64,000 bases of DNA from Alphaproteobacteria bacterium (GTDB lineage: Bacteria; Pseudomonadota; Alphaproteobacteria; Micavibrionales; Micavibrionaceae). The translations under genes and the position numbers were made by a program. Shown here piece by piece: positions 1 through 9,287 of this stretch (positions are counted from its first letter, which is position 1; the number at the start of each line of letters is the position of its first letter). The notes beneath the pieces are model-generated. The model searched no databases. It was given only the letters and a program-made list of their open reading frames with translations, and was not told where the DNA came from. The stretch is taken from contig JAGRKE010000002.1 in assembly GCA_020442385.1 (NCBI GenBank), positions 248,001 through 312,000 on the forward strand, read 5' to 3'.

Positions 1-1
1 T

Positions 2-1363
2 CACGTTGTAAGCCGCGCTGAGGACGGCACATGCCTGATTTACATCGACCGCCATCTGGTGCATGAAGTGACTTCTCCGCAGGCGTTTGAGGGCCTGAGA
101 GCCGCCGGGAGGCCCGTGCGCCGGACCGATTGCACATTGGCGGTAATGGACCATAATGTCCCCACCACAGACCGCTCACAGCCAATTGCAGAGGAAAATA
201 GCCGCATTCAGGTTGAAACCCTGCGCAAAAACTGCGAAGAATTTGGCGTACAACTCTTTGATTTAAAAGATAAAAGACAGGGTATCGTCCATATTATCGG
301 CCCCGAGCAAGGCTTCACCCAGCCCGGCATGACCATTGTGTGTGGTGACAGCCATACATCCACCCACGGCGCATTCGGCGCGCTGGCCTTCGGGATTGGC
401 ACAAGCGAGGTTGAGCACGTTTTAGCCACACAAACCCTGATACAGAAACCGGCGAAAAACATGCGCATTACCGTTAACGGGGCTTTGCCAACGGGCGTAA
501 CGGCCAAGGACATGATCTTGCACATTATCGGCATCATCGGAACAGCCGGCGGCACAGGACATGTGATTGAATATGCGGGTGAAGCAGTTAAAAACCTGTC
601 CATGGAAGGCCGCATGACGATTTGCAACATGTCGATTGAAGCGGGCGCGCGCGCAGGACTGGTCGCCCCTGATGAAACCACCTTCAACTATATTAAGGGC
701 CGCCCGATGGCTCCGACGCCAGAAAATTGGGACAAGGCCGTTGCGTACTGGACAACGCTTTATTCAGACGAAGGCGCGACGTACAACAAAGATATTGTGG
801 TTGAGGCCGAAACAATCGCCCCCACAGTTACATGGGGCACAACCCCGGAAGATGTCGTGCCGATCACCGGCTGCGTCCCTGCCCCGGAGGATTTTGAGGA
901 TGCGAACAAGCAAGCCTCGGCAAAAAGAATGCTGGAGTATATGGGCTTGAGTGCTGGCACGAAAATGCAAGACATTACGATTGATAAGGTCTTTATCGGA
1001 TCATGTACCAATGCGCGGATTGAAGATTTGCGTGAGGTCGCCAAAATCGCGGACGGAAAGAAAGTGGCTAAGGGCGTCGAGGCGATGATCGTCCCCGGCT
1101 CCGGCCTTGTCAAAGAAATGGCCGAGATGGAAGGGCTGGATAAAATCTTTATCGAGGCCGGGTTTGACTGGCGCGAGCCCGGATGTTCGATGTGCTTGGG
1201 TATGAACCCGGATCAGCTCAAGCCCGGAGAGCGCTGCGCCTCCACCTCCAACCGCAATTTCGAAGGCCGCCAAGGGCGCGGCGGGCGCACACACCTGATG
1301 AGCCCAGCCATGGCCACAGCCGCAGCGATAACAGGAAAGTTAAGCGATGTCCGTGATCTCTAA
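2..1363 (+). CDS. leuC: 3-isopropylmalate dehydratase large subunit (5' truncated)
   Basis: Large subunit of isopropylmalate isomerase, which converts 2-isopropylmalate to 3-isopropylmalate in leucine synthesis as a LeuC-LeuD complex with a [4Fe-4S] cluster. The frame is open to the window edge: reading from base 2 gives [20 protein letters not shown], typical LeuC sequence ahead of the first GTG (base 59), so about 15 N-terminal residues lie outside. Cluster cysteines are visible in GSCTNARI (about base 1000) and CSMCLGM (about base 1190). The family is about 465 residues; 453 are present. The 3' end overlaps the next gene by 17 bases, suggesting translational coupling within a leuC-HD-leuD-leuB operon. 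Confidence 0.97.
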   Translation, partial: HVVSRAEDGTCLIYIDRHLVHEVTSPQAFEGLRAAGRPVRRTDCTLAVMDHNVPTTDRSQPIAEENSRIQVETLRKNCEEFGVQLFDLKDKRQGIVHIIGPEQGFTQPGMTIVCGDSHTSTHGAFGALAFGIGTSEVEHVLATQTLIQKPAKNMRITVNGALPTGVTAKDMILHIIGIIGTAGGTGHVIEYAGEAVKNLSMEGRMTICNMSIEAGARAGLVAPDETTFNYIKGRPMAPTPENWDKAVAYWTTLYSDEGATYNKDIVVEAETIAPTVTWGTTPEDVVPITGCVPAPEDFEDANKQASAKRMLEYMGLSAGTKMQDITIDKVFIGSCTNARIEDLREVAKIADGKKVAKGVEAMIVPGSGLVKEMAEMEGLDKIFIEAGFDWREPGCSMCLGMNPDQLKPGERCASTSNRNFEGRQGRGGRTHLMSPAMATAAAITGKLSDVRDL

Positions 1364-2060
1364 TACCGATTGGCCCGAGAGCTTCGATTTTGAAACAGAT
1401 GAAACCTGTCAGAGCGTTTTCAAACCTTTTATAGAAGCACAGCTCAACACCTTGCGTGAATTCGATGCCAAGCGCGAGCAATGGTGCCGAGAGAATATGC
1501 CAACAGGCTATTACGTCACCTATAAATTTTACGAGCACACGCACCGCGTATCTGAAGATTTGCGCAAAACCGCACTTCATATCGGTCTGCCTGAAAAAAT
1601 TGCGAATAATCTGTATTGGGCGATGCTGCCACATGATATCGGAAAACAGCTTTTGCCGGTAAACATATGGGATCTTTTCGAAAAGCCCGAAGATGATATC
1701 AAGCGCCTGCGCCGCTCTCATACGGAACTGGGCGTGGAAATCGTTAAAAAGCAGCTTGGCAGTTACGATCATCCCTTTATTGCTTTGTTGAGCGATATCA
1801 TGCTCAACCACCATGAGCAGGTGGATGGCCAAGGCTATCGCGGCCTCAGCGGGGATGCGCTTTCCACCCCTGTACGGCTGGCCTCCATTGTTGAGAGCTA
1901 TGACGGCTGGAGCATTCGCAGACCGCATTTCGGTCGGCGCAACACCTCCCCCGAAGGGGTGATAAACCGCATGCGTGAGGAGAAATCCCACATGTTCGAC
2001 CAAGAGCTTTTCGAAGCCTTTGTACAAATGAAACTCCGCGAATATAAAGGCGAGGCATAG
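1347..2060 (+). CDS. HD-GYP-type phosphodiesterase-like protein inside the leu operon
   Basis: A 237-residue soluble protein with an HD-GYP-like domain (about residues 60-230). Visible motifs: HD in PHDIGK (96-97), H125 in RSHTELG, tandem His in [13 protein letters not shown] (155-156), and ESYDG (183-187) where the family usually has a DxxDA motif. HD-GYP proteins hydrolyse cyclic di-GMP or act as related metal-dependent phosphohydrolases. Here GYP reads GYR and the Asp of the last motif is Glu, so the activity is uncertain. No receiver, PAS or membrane segment is attached. It starts inside the end of leuC and stops 13 bases before leuD, so it is almost certainly co-transcribed with the leucine genes; no link to leucine synthesis is known to me. 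Confidence 0.85.
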   Translation: MSVISNTDWPESFDFETDETCQSVFKPFIEAQLNTLREFDAKREQWCRENMPTGYYVTYKFYEHTHRVSEDLRKTALHIGLPEKIANNLYWAMLPHDIGKQLLPVNIWDLFEKPEDDIKRLRRSHTELGVEIVKKQLGSYDHPFIALLSDIMLNHHEQVDGQGYRGLSGDALSTPVRLASIVESYDGWSIRRPHFGRRNTSPEGVINRMREEKSHMFDQELFEAFVQMKLREYKGEA

Positions 2061-2073
2061 AGGCAGGATATAT

Positions 2074-2679
2074 ATGACACCTTTTAACAAACTCACCGCC
2101 ATCGCCGCGCCGCTTCGGATGATCAATGTCGACACGGACATCATCATCCCCAAGCAATTCCTGAAAACGATCAAGCGCAGCGGCCTTGGCGTACATGCCT
2201 TCAACGATATCCGCTATAACGAAGACGGCACGGAGAACCCCGATTTCGTTCTTAACCGCGCACCCTACCGCGACGCGCAAATCCTGATTACGGGTGAGAA
2301 TTTCGGCTGCGGATCGAGCCGTGAACATGCACCGTGGGCGATTTTGGATATGGGTATTCGCTGCGTGATTGCGCCCAGCTTTGCTGATATCTTCTTCAAC
2401 AACAGCTTTAAAAACGGCATCTTACCGATTGTTTTACCGCAGGAACAAATTGATCAGTTGATGGAAGAAGCCGAAGAAAACCCGGAGGCCTTGATTGAGA
2501 TTGATTTAGAAAAACAAACCGTGACGCGTGGCAACAAGTTTTCATTTGAATTTGATGTCGATGCGTTCCGCAAGCATTGCCTGCTTAATGGGTTGGATGA
2601 TATCGCCCTGACCATGGAAAAAGGCACAAAAATCGATTCTTACGAAGATAAAGTTAAGGGAGAGCGCCCATGGCTGTAG
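2074..2679 (+). CDS. leuD: 3-isopropylmalate dehydratase small subunit
   Basis: Small (swivel-domain) subunit of isopropylmalate isomerase. At 201 residues it has the normal family length. Typical sequence includes [15 protein letters not shown] near the N-terminus and [13 protein letters not shown] around residue 77, the conserved substrate-binding segment. It follows the HD-GYP-like gene by 13 bases and overlaps leuB by 10 bases (ATG of leuB at 2670), consistent with one operon. It completes the heterodimer with LeuC upstream. Confidence 0.97.
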   Translation: MTPFNKLTAIAAPLRMINVDTDIIIPKQFLKTIKRSGLGVHAFNDIRYNEDGTENPDFVLNRAPYRDAQILITGENFGCGSSREHAPWAILDMGIRCVIAPSFADIFFNNSFKNGILPIVLPQEQIDQLMEEAEENPEALIEIDLEKQTVTRGNKFSFEFDVDAFRKHCLLNGLDDIALTMEKGTKIDSYEDKVKGERPWL

Positions 2680-3755
2680 AAAAGACCCTGATGATTTTGC
2701 CCGGTGATGGCATTGGCCCGGAAGCCATGGCGGAAGTCAAAAAGCTGATCGGCTGGATCAATGAAAATACCGACCTGACAATAAACACCGAAGAGGGCCT
2801 GATTGGCGGTGCGTCCTATGATGAATTTGGCAACCCGTTTGATGATTCCACGCTGGAGCGCGCTCGCGCCGCCGATGCCATTATGCTGGGCGCGGTTGGC
2901 GGACCGAAATGGGACGGGGTGGAGTATAATTTGCGCCCGGAAGCGGGCCTTTTGAAACTGCGCAAGGAGCTTGATTTATTTGCAAACCTGCGCCCAGCCC
3001 TTGTATTTGATGCGCTGATTGATGCCTCAACATTAAAACCCGATATCATTCGCGGGCTGGACATTCTAATCGTGCGCGAACTGGTTGGTGGAGTCTATTT
3101 CGGTGAGCCGCGCGGGATTGAAGATTTGGGCAATGGCGAGCGCCGCGGTGTAAACACTCAAGTTTACACCACCAGCGAAATTCAGCGCATTGGCCGTGTC
3201 GCCTTTGATCTGGCACGTAAGCGCGCAGGCAAAGTCACATCGTGCGAAAAAGCTAATGTGATGGAAAGCGGCAAGCTTTGGCGCGAAGAGATCACCACCC
3301 TGCACGCCGCAGAATTTTCCGATGTGAATCTCGAACATATGTATGCCGATAACTGCGCCATGCAGCTGGTCCGCGCACCTAAACAGTTCGATGTGATCAT
3401 CACGGACAATCTATTCGGTGATTTACTCTCTGATGCCGCGGCGATGCTGACAGGCTCGCTCGGTATGCTGCCCTCCGCCTCGCTCGGCGCGCCGTACACG
3501 CCAGGCCTGTACGAGCCCGTACACGGCTCCGCGCCCGATATTGCCGGGCAAGGCAAGGCCAACCCGCTGGCCACAATCCTGAGCTTTGCAATGTGTTTGC
3601 GCTATAGCTTTGATCGCGCCAATCTCGCTACGCGTATCGAAAACGCCGTCCAAGCTGTTCTCAATGACGGGACACGTACCGCCGATATCATGGCGGATAA
3701 TTGCCATGAAGTCTCAACAAGCGGTATGGGTGACGCCCTACTCGCTGCGCTTTAA
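2670..3755 (+). CDS. leuB: 3-isopropylmalate dehydrogenase
   Basis: NAD-dependent oxidative decarboxylation of 3-isopropylmalate to 2-ketoisocaproate, the third committed leucine step. The 361-residue protein has the family length and typical segments: [11 protein letters not shown] (N-terminus), [16 protein letters not shown] (substrate loop), the metal-binding Asp region [17 protein letters not shown], and [18 protein letters not shown] near the C-terminus. Last gene of the leu operon, followed by a hairpin shared with the convergent pilin gene. Confidence 0.97.
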   Translation: MAVEKTLMILPGDGIGPEAMAEVKKLIGWINENTDLTINTEEGLIGGASYDEFGNPFDDSTLERARAADAIMLGAVGGPKWDGVEYNLRPEAGLLKLRKELDLFANLRPALVFDALIDASTLKPDIIRGLDILIVRELVGGVYFGEPRGIEDLGNGERRGVNTQVYTTSEIQRIGRVAFDLARKRAGKVTSCEKANVMESGKLWREEITTLHAAEFSDVNLEHMYADNCAMQLVRAPKQFDVIITDNLFGDLLSDAAAMLTGSLGMLPSASLGAPYTPGLYEPVHGSAPDIAGQGKANPLATILSFAMCLRYSFDRANLATRIENAVQAVLNDGTRTADIMADNCHEVSTSGMGDALLAAL

Positions 3756-3773
3756 ACGTGTTTTTAAACCGGC

Positions 3774-3801
3774 AAAAAAGGGCGCTACGAAAGCGCCCTT
3801 T
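3774..3801. terminator. Bidirectional terminator between leuB and the pilin gene
   Basis: GGGCGCT (3780-3786), loop ACGAA, AGCGCCC (3792-3798). Six A precede and TTT follow, so reading the minus strand the 7-bp stem is followed by six T: a good Rho-independent terminator for the pilin gene. In the plus direction (after leuB) the T run is only three, so it is weaker there. Confidence 0.8.
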
Positions 3802-3823
3802 AAAATGTCTATATCAGAAAATC

Positions 3824-4546
3824 CTAGCCTTGGATTCTAATCGCAATGTTGCAAAGCTGATCTTGGTTGATTTCAGCATATTCGCTACCGTCACGGCAGT
3901 TCGCTGCTGTTTCACCAATAACCGATCCTGAGTCAATCAAGCCGTCATCCAACTTGCGGTCAATACGGGCCGCCTGCGAAACACTCAGAATACCTGTACC
4001 GTCCGCAACAACAGCTGTCTGTCCTGTTAGAACAAGATAGTGCGCAGGGCGCATTTCAGCCGCTGTGAAGCCGTTCACACCAACAAGGCTATGCCCGGCT
4101 GTAAAACCACCACCAACCGGAGCCGACGGATAAGAAGATCCGAATGTCAGGTTCTGCGCATCAATACCGCTTAGCAGATCAGCCGCAGCCATGTGCGTGA
4201 AGAAGAATGTGCCTTCGTTCGCCGCCGCAACCGCAGCACCAACAGCAACATCCAAACGGCCGTCACCATCACCATCATCACAGTTGCCGCCCGCACAATT
4301 TCTTAGACGTGTGCTGGCATTGGCCATGTCGCCCGGAAAGGCGTTATAGATATCTCTAAATGTTGATGTAGCAGCGTCAATCGATTTAATCTGCGTAATG
4401 GTCGAAGATACTTGCGCATTTGCAATCATCTCCTGTCCTTTCAGGACACCGGTAATCAACAAACCAATAATGATCATAACAATCGCGAGTTCAACCAGTG
4501 TAAAACCGGCTTCCTTGCTCCGCGATCTCAAATTAGTTCTCTCCAT
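3824..4546 (-). CDS. Type IV prepilin (major or MSHA-like pilin)
   Basis: Secreted pilin subunit. The class III leader MERTNLRSRSKEAG ends in Gly14 before mature Phe15; the mature start FTLVELAIVMIIIGLL has the conserved Glu5 and hydrophobic helix. The ATG at 4546 is chosen because GGAGGAG lies about 10 bases upstream and the leader then has normal length; an upstream in-frame start would give an implausible leader. Length is 240 residues. Cys84 and Cys89 flank DDGDGDGRLD, an acidic loop like calcium-binding loops; Cys217 and Cys232 could form the C-terminal disulfide typical of pilins. It is the last gene of the minus-strand pilus cluster, separated by 130 bases from the gene upstream, so it may have its own promoter. 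PilD in the same cluster should process it. Confidence 0.9.
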   Translation of the reverse strand: MERTNLRSRSKEAGFTLVELAIVMIIIGLLITGVLKGQEMIANAQVSSTITQIKSIDAATSTFRDIYNAFPGDMANASTRLRNCAGGNCDDGDGDGRLDVAVGAAVAAANEGTFFFTHMAAADLLSGIDAQNLTFGSSYPSAPVGGGFTAGHSLVGVNGFTAAEMRPAHYLVLTGQTAVVADGTGILSVSQAARIDRKLDDGLIDSGSVIGETAANCRDGSEYAEINQDQLCNIAIRIQG

Positions 4547-4676
4547 TTTAAAAAAACTCCTCCACTTTTCTGAAAGACAAGAATCAAAAAATATATATGT
4601 CTGTCCCACGAACAAAACACCACTCTTTAAATTGTAACGCTTTTATACGTCTGCCGATAGGATTTTTTAATAAAAA

Positions 4677-5405
4677 CTACTTTTGGCTACTGCAAAGCGC
4701 TGTTTGTGCGGCTTGTTGTGCATCCAGAAGCCGCGAACATATGTAATCCTTTGTAAAATTTAGCTCATTCGGATTCATCGTATCAGCGCTGGTTTGCAAA
4801 ATTTGAAGCATCATGCTTTTAGCCTCAGCCTTGTCTCCCTTTGCATTCAACACAAAAACGGGCATTTGGCGCGCCCATAACGGCAAGTCCGGCTCGTTCA
4901 GCGCCGCAAGCTTATATGATAGCGCCAGCGCTTTATCCAAATCATGCATTTGCCAGCGGACTATAAAAATCGCATGCGCTAGCCAGCGCCAGTTCTCCAC
5001 GCCAGAGCGTTGCCCCACCATTGCCAGATAGTCGACAAGCGGCGGTAGTTTTTCAGGAGCCTCGACGACGCCGAAATAAAAGGCCGCCAGAAACGGGGCA
5101 AAGCGCGCTTGCGGATCAAGAGTATCCATTAAATTAAACCAGCCCGATAAACGCTTGTAATCATAGTTTTTTAGTGGTGTTGAGCGCCCGCCCGTATCCC
5201 CGAGATTTTGCAGCATTATCCCGATTGAGCGATAGGCAAATTGCTGATCCCCCAAAGCTGCGCCCGATGCCGACACGCTGCTAGGAACTGGCGGCACATT
5301 CAGCCAGCGCGCAGAAATATCCCGCGCATAAAACCATACCAACACATTCAGCGCGAGAGCCGCAGTGAAACAAAGCTCCAAATATCCGAATTTCGTCATA
5401 CGCAT
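4677..5405 (-). CDS. Membrane-anchored protein of the pilus cluster, function unknown
   Basis: I do not recognise this 242-residue protein. One N-terminal membrane segment (about residues 8-26, LELCFTAALALNVLVWFYA) is followed by a region that should lie in the periplasm. The rest is helical, with Trp/Leu/Ala-rich segments reminiscent of TPR-like repeats but without a clear repeat. It starts one base downstream of the stop region of the ABC-2 permease gene and is therefore most likely part of the same transcript. By position it could be an accessory of the ABC transporter, as PilG is for PilH/PilI in Myxococcus; that is only an inference from order. Confidence 0.75.
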   Translation of the reverse strand: MRMTKFGYLELCFTAALALNVLVWFYARDISARWLNVPPVPSSVSASGAALGDQQFAYRSIGIMLQNLGDTGGRSTPLKNYDYKRLSGWFNLMDTLDPQARFAPFLAAFYFGVVEAPEKLPPLVDYLAMVGQRSGVENWRWLAHAIFIVRWQMHDLDKALALSYKLAALNEPDLPLWARQMPVFVLNAKGDKAEAKSMMLQILQTSADTMNPNELNFTKDYICSRLLDAQQAAQTALCSSQK

Positions 5406-6167
5406 CTAAAATTGCCTGCGGATTAGATCAAGCATAGCAGCAAGGAGGATCAGCACCACAAAAACTACGCCTTGCGCCAAAATAAAGCCCAGCCCTATAT
5501 CAGAACCCGGTCCATAGAGCAGCCATGAGGTCTGCCCCATCAAATCCAGACGCGGCGTTACAGCAGATATGAACTGCATCACCGTTTCAAAAATTTCTAA
5601 ATCATGCAGGGTTTTACCATGATCGATAATCCCCAAAATCTGCCCCATCATGCGCGCCAGCACATAAAAACCAAAGCTCACCATGGCCGCGCCGGCGGCG
5701 CTGGTCAGCACCATTGAAAAAAACAATCCGACATGAACCATAATAATATTTTCCACCAAAAGACTGAGCGCCCAAAGTATATGTCCCTCGCCAAATAGAG
5801 ACGGCTCGACAATATACAGGCAAAGCGTCTGCGCGGCGCTCACCAATAGCGCTAAAATCGAAAACGCCCCGGCGTAAGAGGACAAAAATTGCACCCGCCC
5901 CAGCGGACGTGAAAGCAGATAGTCGATATCGCGCGATTCAAAAGAACGGCGCATAAAAAACACAACAAACAGCACAAGGCCAATCATGCCGCAAACCCGC
6001 AAACCACCGGCAGCAAACACCAGAGAGAATTGATTTTTTTCAATCACAGCACCCGATCCCAGAAACACCGACAGGCTGGAGCCCAGAATCAATAAAATGA
6101 TTAAGGACAGGAGCAAACGGTCTCTGAGCGCGCCGGTCAGAACATATTTAATCAGCGGCAATGACAT
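5406..6167 (-). CDS. ABC-2 type transporter permease, pilus-cluster associated
   Basis: Integral inner-membrane protein of 253 residues with about six hydrophobic segments (for example SLIILLILGSSLSVFLG, IGLVLFVVFFM, FILAQGVVFVVLILLAAML). The segment RRSFESRDIDYLLSRPLGR is characteristic of ABC-2 permeases, which have a short cytoplasmic coupling stretch between the first helices. No ATPase is adjacent, but one lies in the same cluster at 12255-12977. The two probably form one exporter. In Myxococcus xanthus, PilH (ATPase) and PilI (permease) are encoded with type IV pilus genes and needed for pilus assembly, which is the closest parallel known to me. The gene is 3 bases from the secretin stop, so co-transcribed. 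Confidence 0.8.
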   Translation of the reverse strand: MSLPLIKYVLTGALRDRLLLSLIILLILGSSLSVFLGSGAVIEKNQFSLVFAAGGLRVCGMIGLVLFVVFFMRRSFESRDIDYLLSRPLGRVQFLSSYAGAFSILALLVSAAQTLCLYIVEPSLFGEGHILWALSLLVENIIMVHVGLFFSMVLTSAAGAAMVSFGFYVLARMMGQILGIIDHGKTLHDLEIFETVMQFISAVTPRLDLMGQTSWLLYGPGSDIGLGFILAQGVVFVVLILLAAMLDLIRRQF

Positions 6168-6170
6168 GGA

Positions 6171-8012
6171 TTACAGTTTAAACGGTCTGCGGTCACTTGC
6201 AAACTTGCGGTACACATCGCGGTCCGTATCGTGAATGGAATCCGAAGGATTGTCTAGAATGGTCGCCTTCAAGAATATGACCAGCTCGGTTTTCTTTACA
6301 AGATCGTTATGCTGCTTAAACAAAGAACCGACCATTGGAACTTCATTGAGTACGGGCACACCCTCTTCGCTTCCGGCAATGCGGTCTTGTAGCAAACCAC
6401 CCATTACAACCGGCTGGCCGGAGCGCACTTGAATAACCGAATCAATCTCTTGCACATTCAGCTCAGGAACCAGCGATTGCACGCCGGTGATACTCGCCGC
6501 CGCAGTGATATATTGCACGGCCGGGTCTTCCACTTCATTGGTCACCTGTGTGATCGTCGGACGGACAGCCAGCGCCACAGTTCCCTTATCCAGATTAATC
6601 GAAGGCTGCACATTTACCAAAATCCCCTCTGGAACATTGCGGATAGAACTTTGAATATCTGTTTGAACGCTGGTGTCGGTCTGGGTCGTATCAATATCAA
6701 TCTCAAAGAATACCTGATTGGTTGCTACGTTCAAAACTGCAGACTGGTTATTCAAAACCGTCATACGCGGGCTGGCCAGTGCACGCACCGTACCAAAGCC
6801 TGAAATCGCCTGAATAATCGCCTGCGCGTCATTGCCGGCATATCCCATAACAAAGTTCGAATCAGTCGCAACGCTCGTATTAGATGGCGCGACAGGTGAG
6901 CTAAATGTGTTTACAAGACCATCAAACCCTTGGGATACGTAGCCAATCGAAAACTCACTTCCAATCGCGCGCCAATCAATTCCGGTTGAATATTCATCAT
7001 TGAGCGTAACCTCAAGAATCTTCGCCTCGATAAGAACCTGAGCGCTGGCCGCCCGCTCCAAAATACGCAAATACTCCGCAACCTCTTCATGTTGACGCTC
7101 GGACGCATATACGGTCACCAAGCCTGATTGCTTGTTCACAGCAAAACTTGAAGGGCGTACGGCAGGCGCGCTCGCATTATTTCCTGAACCTTGATCATCA
7201 ATAGGCAGCGAATCAACACGCAAGATAGCTTGCGGCGGCTGGACCTGAACACTGCCGTCCGATGACGGAGCGACAGCCTGGACATCCGGGTTTGTCTCGG
7301 TTGCGGTGATGCGCGGATCGTTGTTGGTACGCAGGCCCGCAGCATTTGTTCCGCCGAGAATTTGCGCAAGGTTTGCCTCAAGCTCACCCCAGAAATCGGC
7401 CTCACTTTTAGAATCAGCTTGGAAGGAAGACCCTGTATCAGCACCATCGCCCGATACAACCGCAATGTCATTACGGACACTGCCCGCGTTAGAGCGAATA
7501 TAGCTCAAATAATCAATCTTATAGGTTTTGTTATAGGGCGTATCAAGCTCCACACGCAGCACATCATCCTTGAAGCTGTAGCGCAGGCCCGCCATATCGC
7601 TGATGCGTTCAATCACCTGATCAAAGGGACGCTCACGCGCCGTAAAGATGATTGAGCCGCGAATATTCGGATCCAGTTCAAGATCGTAATCAGCTTGCTC
7701 GGCCAGCTCAAAAAGCACATCGCGCAAAGGTACAGATTGATTCACGGAAATCGACACGACCGGCATAGCTTTCATTTTTTCCGATGACTGCGCGACATAA
7801 GGCTGCAATGCGGGAATAGAAGAGGATGTGTCCGTTAAAGCAGCATCGTCCTTTTCAACCGGGCGCTGCGCCAAGCCATCACGGAAATCTTGCATCTCCA
7901 GCTCACCGGCACGGTCCGCCTTCAGATAATTCTGTGTCAGATCACACGCGCCCAACGTAAACAACGCGCAAACAAGAGAAGCAATATAAAAAACTTTTAT
8001 CGTACGAACCAT
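6171..8012 (-). CDS. mshL: Outer-membrane secretin, MshL/PilQ/GspD family
   Basis: Forms the outer-membrane ring through which the pilus passes. Starting at the ATG at 8012, the lipoprotein signal MVRTIKVFYIASLVCALFTLGAC ends in a lipobox (LGA-Cys23). An STN/N-domain follows (about residues 94-156: VPLRDVLFELAEQADYDLEL...), then a low-complexity linker, then the secretin core (about 330-590) with ALASPRMTVLNNQSA, the conserved VPVLNEVPMVGSLF and a C-terminal TELVIFLKATIL. A longer GTG start at 8084 is rejected because it would bury the lipoprotein signal. Length (613 aa) and layout resemble MSHA MshL. It lies between pilU and the ABC permease. Confidence 0.92.
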   Translation of the reverse strand: MVRTIKVFYIASLVCALFTLGACDLTQNYLKADRAGELEMQDFRDGLAQRPVEKDDAALTDTSSSIPALQPYVAQSSEKMKAMPVVSISVNQSVPLRDVLFELAEQADYDLELDPNIRGSIIFTARERPFDQVIERISDMAGLRYSFKDDVLRVELDTPYNKTYKIDYLSYIRSNAGSVRNDIAVVSGDGADTGSSFQADSKSEADFWGELEANLAQILGGTNAAGLRTNNDPRITATETNPDVQAVAPSSDGSVQVQPPQAILRVDSLPIDDQGSGNNASAPAVRPSSFAVNKQSGLVTVYASERQHEEVAEYLRILERAASAQVLIEAKILEVTLNDEYSTGIDWRAIGSEFSIGYVSQGFDGLVNTFSSPVAPSNTSVATDSNFVMGYAGNDAQAIIQAISGFGTVRALASPRMTVLNNQSAVLNVATNQVFFEIDIDTTQTDTSVQTDIQSSIRNVPEGILVNVQPSINLDKGTVALAVRPTITQVTNEVEDPAVQYITAAASITGVQSLVPELNVQEIDSVIQVRSGQPVVMGGLLQDRIAGSEEGVPVLNEVPMVGSLFKQHNDLVKKTELVIFLKATILDNPSDSIHDTDRDVYRKFASDRRPFKL

Positions 8013-8141
8013 GGCCTCATTGAACCCTGCGAGGAATGAAAAAGAACGGCGGATAGGAACAACCACCTCAATTAAGTAGACCACAACTACCCTGCTCAGG
8101 CAATAGAAGATCAGAATAGACCACAGGCCGCAAAGCCCCTG

Positions 8142-9287
8142 TTAATCCTTGAGTGAAATGAGCGAGGTGTCGAGCCCGGCCAACCCGGATGCAACAGACG
8201 AAGCCTGCGCCTTGCCACTGAGCTTGAGCTGCTCAACCTTCATTTTCATCTCTGAAGGTTTGTCCGAATTGGTCACGGCCGTATCTTCGGTGATACGCCC
8301 TTGCGCGAAAAGCTGTAGAAGCGATTGATCAAACGTGCACATGCCAAGACTATTATTTTGCTCCATAATGTCTTTGATTTTCGAAATCTCGCCTTTGAGA
8401 ATAAGCTCGCGAATAAAACCTTGATTGAGCATCACCTCAAGCGCCGGAACAAGGCCGCCGCTCGTATCAGGCAGAAGGCGCTGGGAAATAATCGCTTTCA
8501 AATTTAAAGATAGATTTAAACGCACCTGATTGACATGATCCTCAGGGAATAAATTGACAATTCTTTCAATGGATTGATAGGCGTTACTTGCGTGAATGGT
8601 TGAAAGACATAAGTGCCCCGTTTCTGCTGCGTTCAGAGTTTGCTCCATAACCTCTCGGTCACGCACCTCCCCCAGCATGATTACGTCGGGGCGTTGGCGC
8701 AGTGTGTTTTTGAGCGCCGTGGCATAGCTTTCCGTATCAATTCCCACCTCGCGCTGTGTAATCACGCTTTGTTTGTGTTTATGGAAATATTCGATCGGGT
8801 CCTCAATCGTGATGATATGCCCGGTGGCTAAAGAATTCCGGTAATCCACCATTGCCGCAAGCGTGGTAGATTTACCCGCCCCAGTCATCCCGGCGATCAG
8901 AACCAATCCACGCTGTTCCATCGAAAGCTTTTCCAAAATATTGGGCAAGTGCAACTCTGAAAAATTCGGGATTTTTGAGACAATCCGGCGAATGACCAGC
9001 GCATCATTCTGCCGTTGCTTCATCACATTCACACGAAAGCGGCCATGTTCGCCCATTTCCAGTGAGGTATTCAGCTCCAGCTCACTTTCGAATTCACGCT
9101 TTTGCCGGTTGGTCAAAACGGCGCTCAGAATATCGCCCATTGCGGATGGGTCGAGCGGTGTTTCCCCCAACTGCACAAAGCCGCTTTTAGCCCGCATCGT
9201 GGGCGGGTAACCGACCGTGAGATAGAGATCGCTGGCGTCGTGCTTTCCCATCGCTTTCAAATATTCGAAAATAATTGATACGCTCAA
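8142..9287 (-). CDS. pilU: Pilus retraction ATPase paralogue, PilU-like
   Basis: Cytoplasmic hexameric ATPase of the PilT/PilU family that powers or modulates pilus retraction. The 381-residue sequence has an N-terminal PAS-like domain, Walker A GMTGAGKST (133-141), the Asp box TIEDPIEYFHKHKQS, Walker B around VIMLGEVRDREVM, and the His box ETGHLCLSTIHASNA. The C-terminal extension after the ATPase core fits PilU better than PilT. Its ATG overlaps the stop of pilT by 4 bases, so the two are translationally coupled and the proteins may act together. Confidence 0.9.
   Translation of the reverse strand: MSVSIIFEYLKAMGKHDASDLYLTVGYPPTMRAKSGFVQLGETPLDPSAMGDILSAVLTNRQKREFESELELNTSLEMGEHGRFRVNVMKQRQNDALVIRRIVSKIPNFSELHLPNILEKLSMEQRGLVLIAGMTGAGKSTTLAAMVDYRNSLATGHIITIEDPIEYFHKHKQSVITQREVGIDTESYATALKNTLRQRPDVIMLGEVRDREVMEQTLNAAETGHLCLSTIHASNAYQSIERIVNLFPEDHVNQVRLNLSLNLKAIISQRLLPDTSGGLVPALEVMLNQGFIRELILKGEISKIKDIMEQNNSLGMCTFDQSLLQLFAQGRITEDTAVTNSDKPSEMKMKVEQLKLSGKAQASSVASGLAGLDTSLISLKD

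Noticed and set aside
208..1294. Long minus-strand reading frames inside leuC
   Set aside because: They are antisense to a well-conserved gene and have no homology or ribosome-binding site.
4547..4676. TTGTTC/TATATT promoter for the pilin gene
   Set aside because: The spacing is only 14 bases, too short for a sigma-70 promoter; a promoter there remains likely but unproven.
8013..8084. Secretin start at GTG 8084
   Set aside because: The lipoprotein signal begins at the ATG at 8012; the extra 24 residues have no function in this context.
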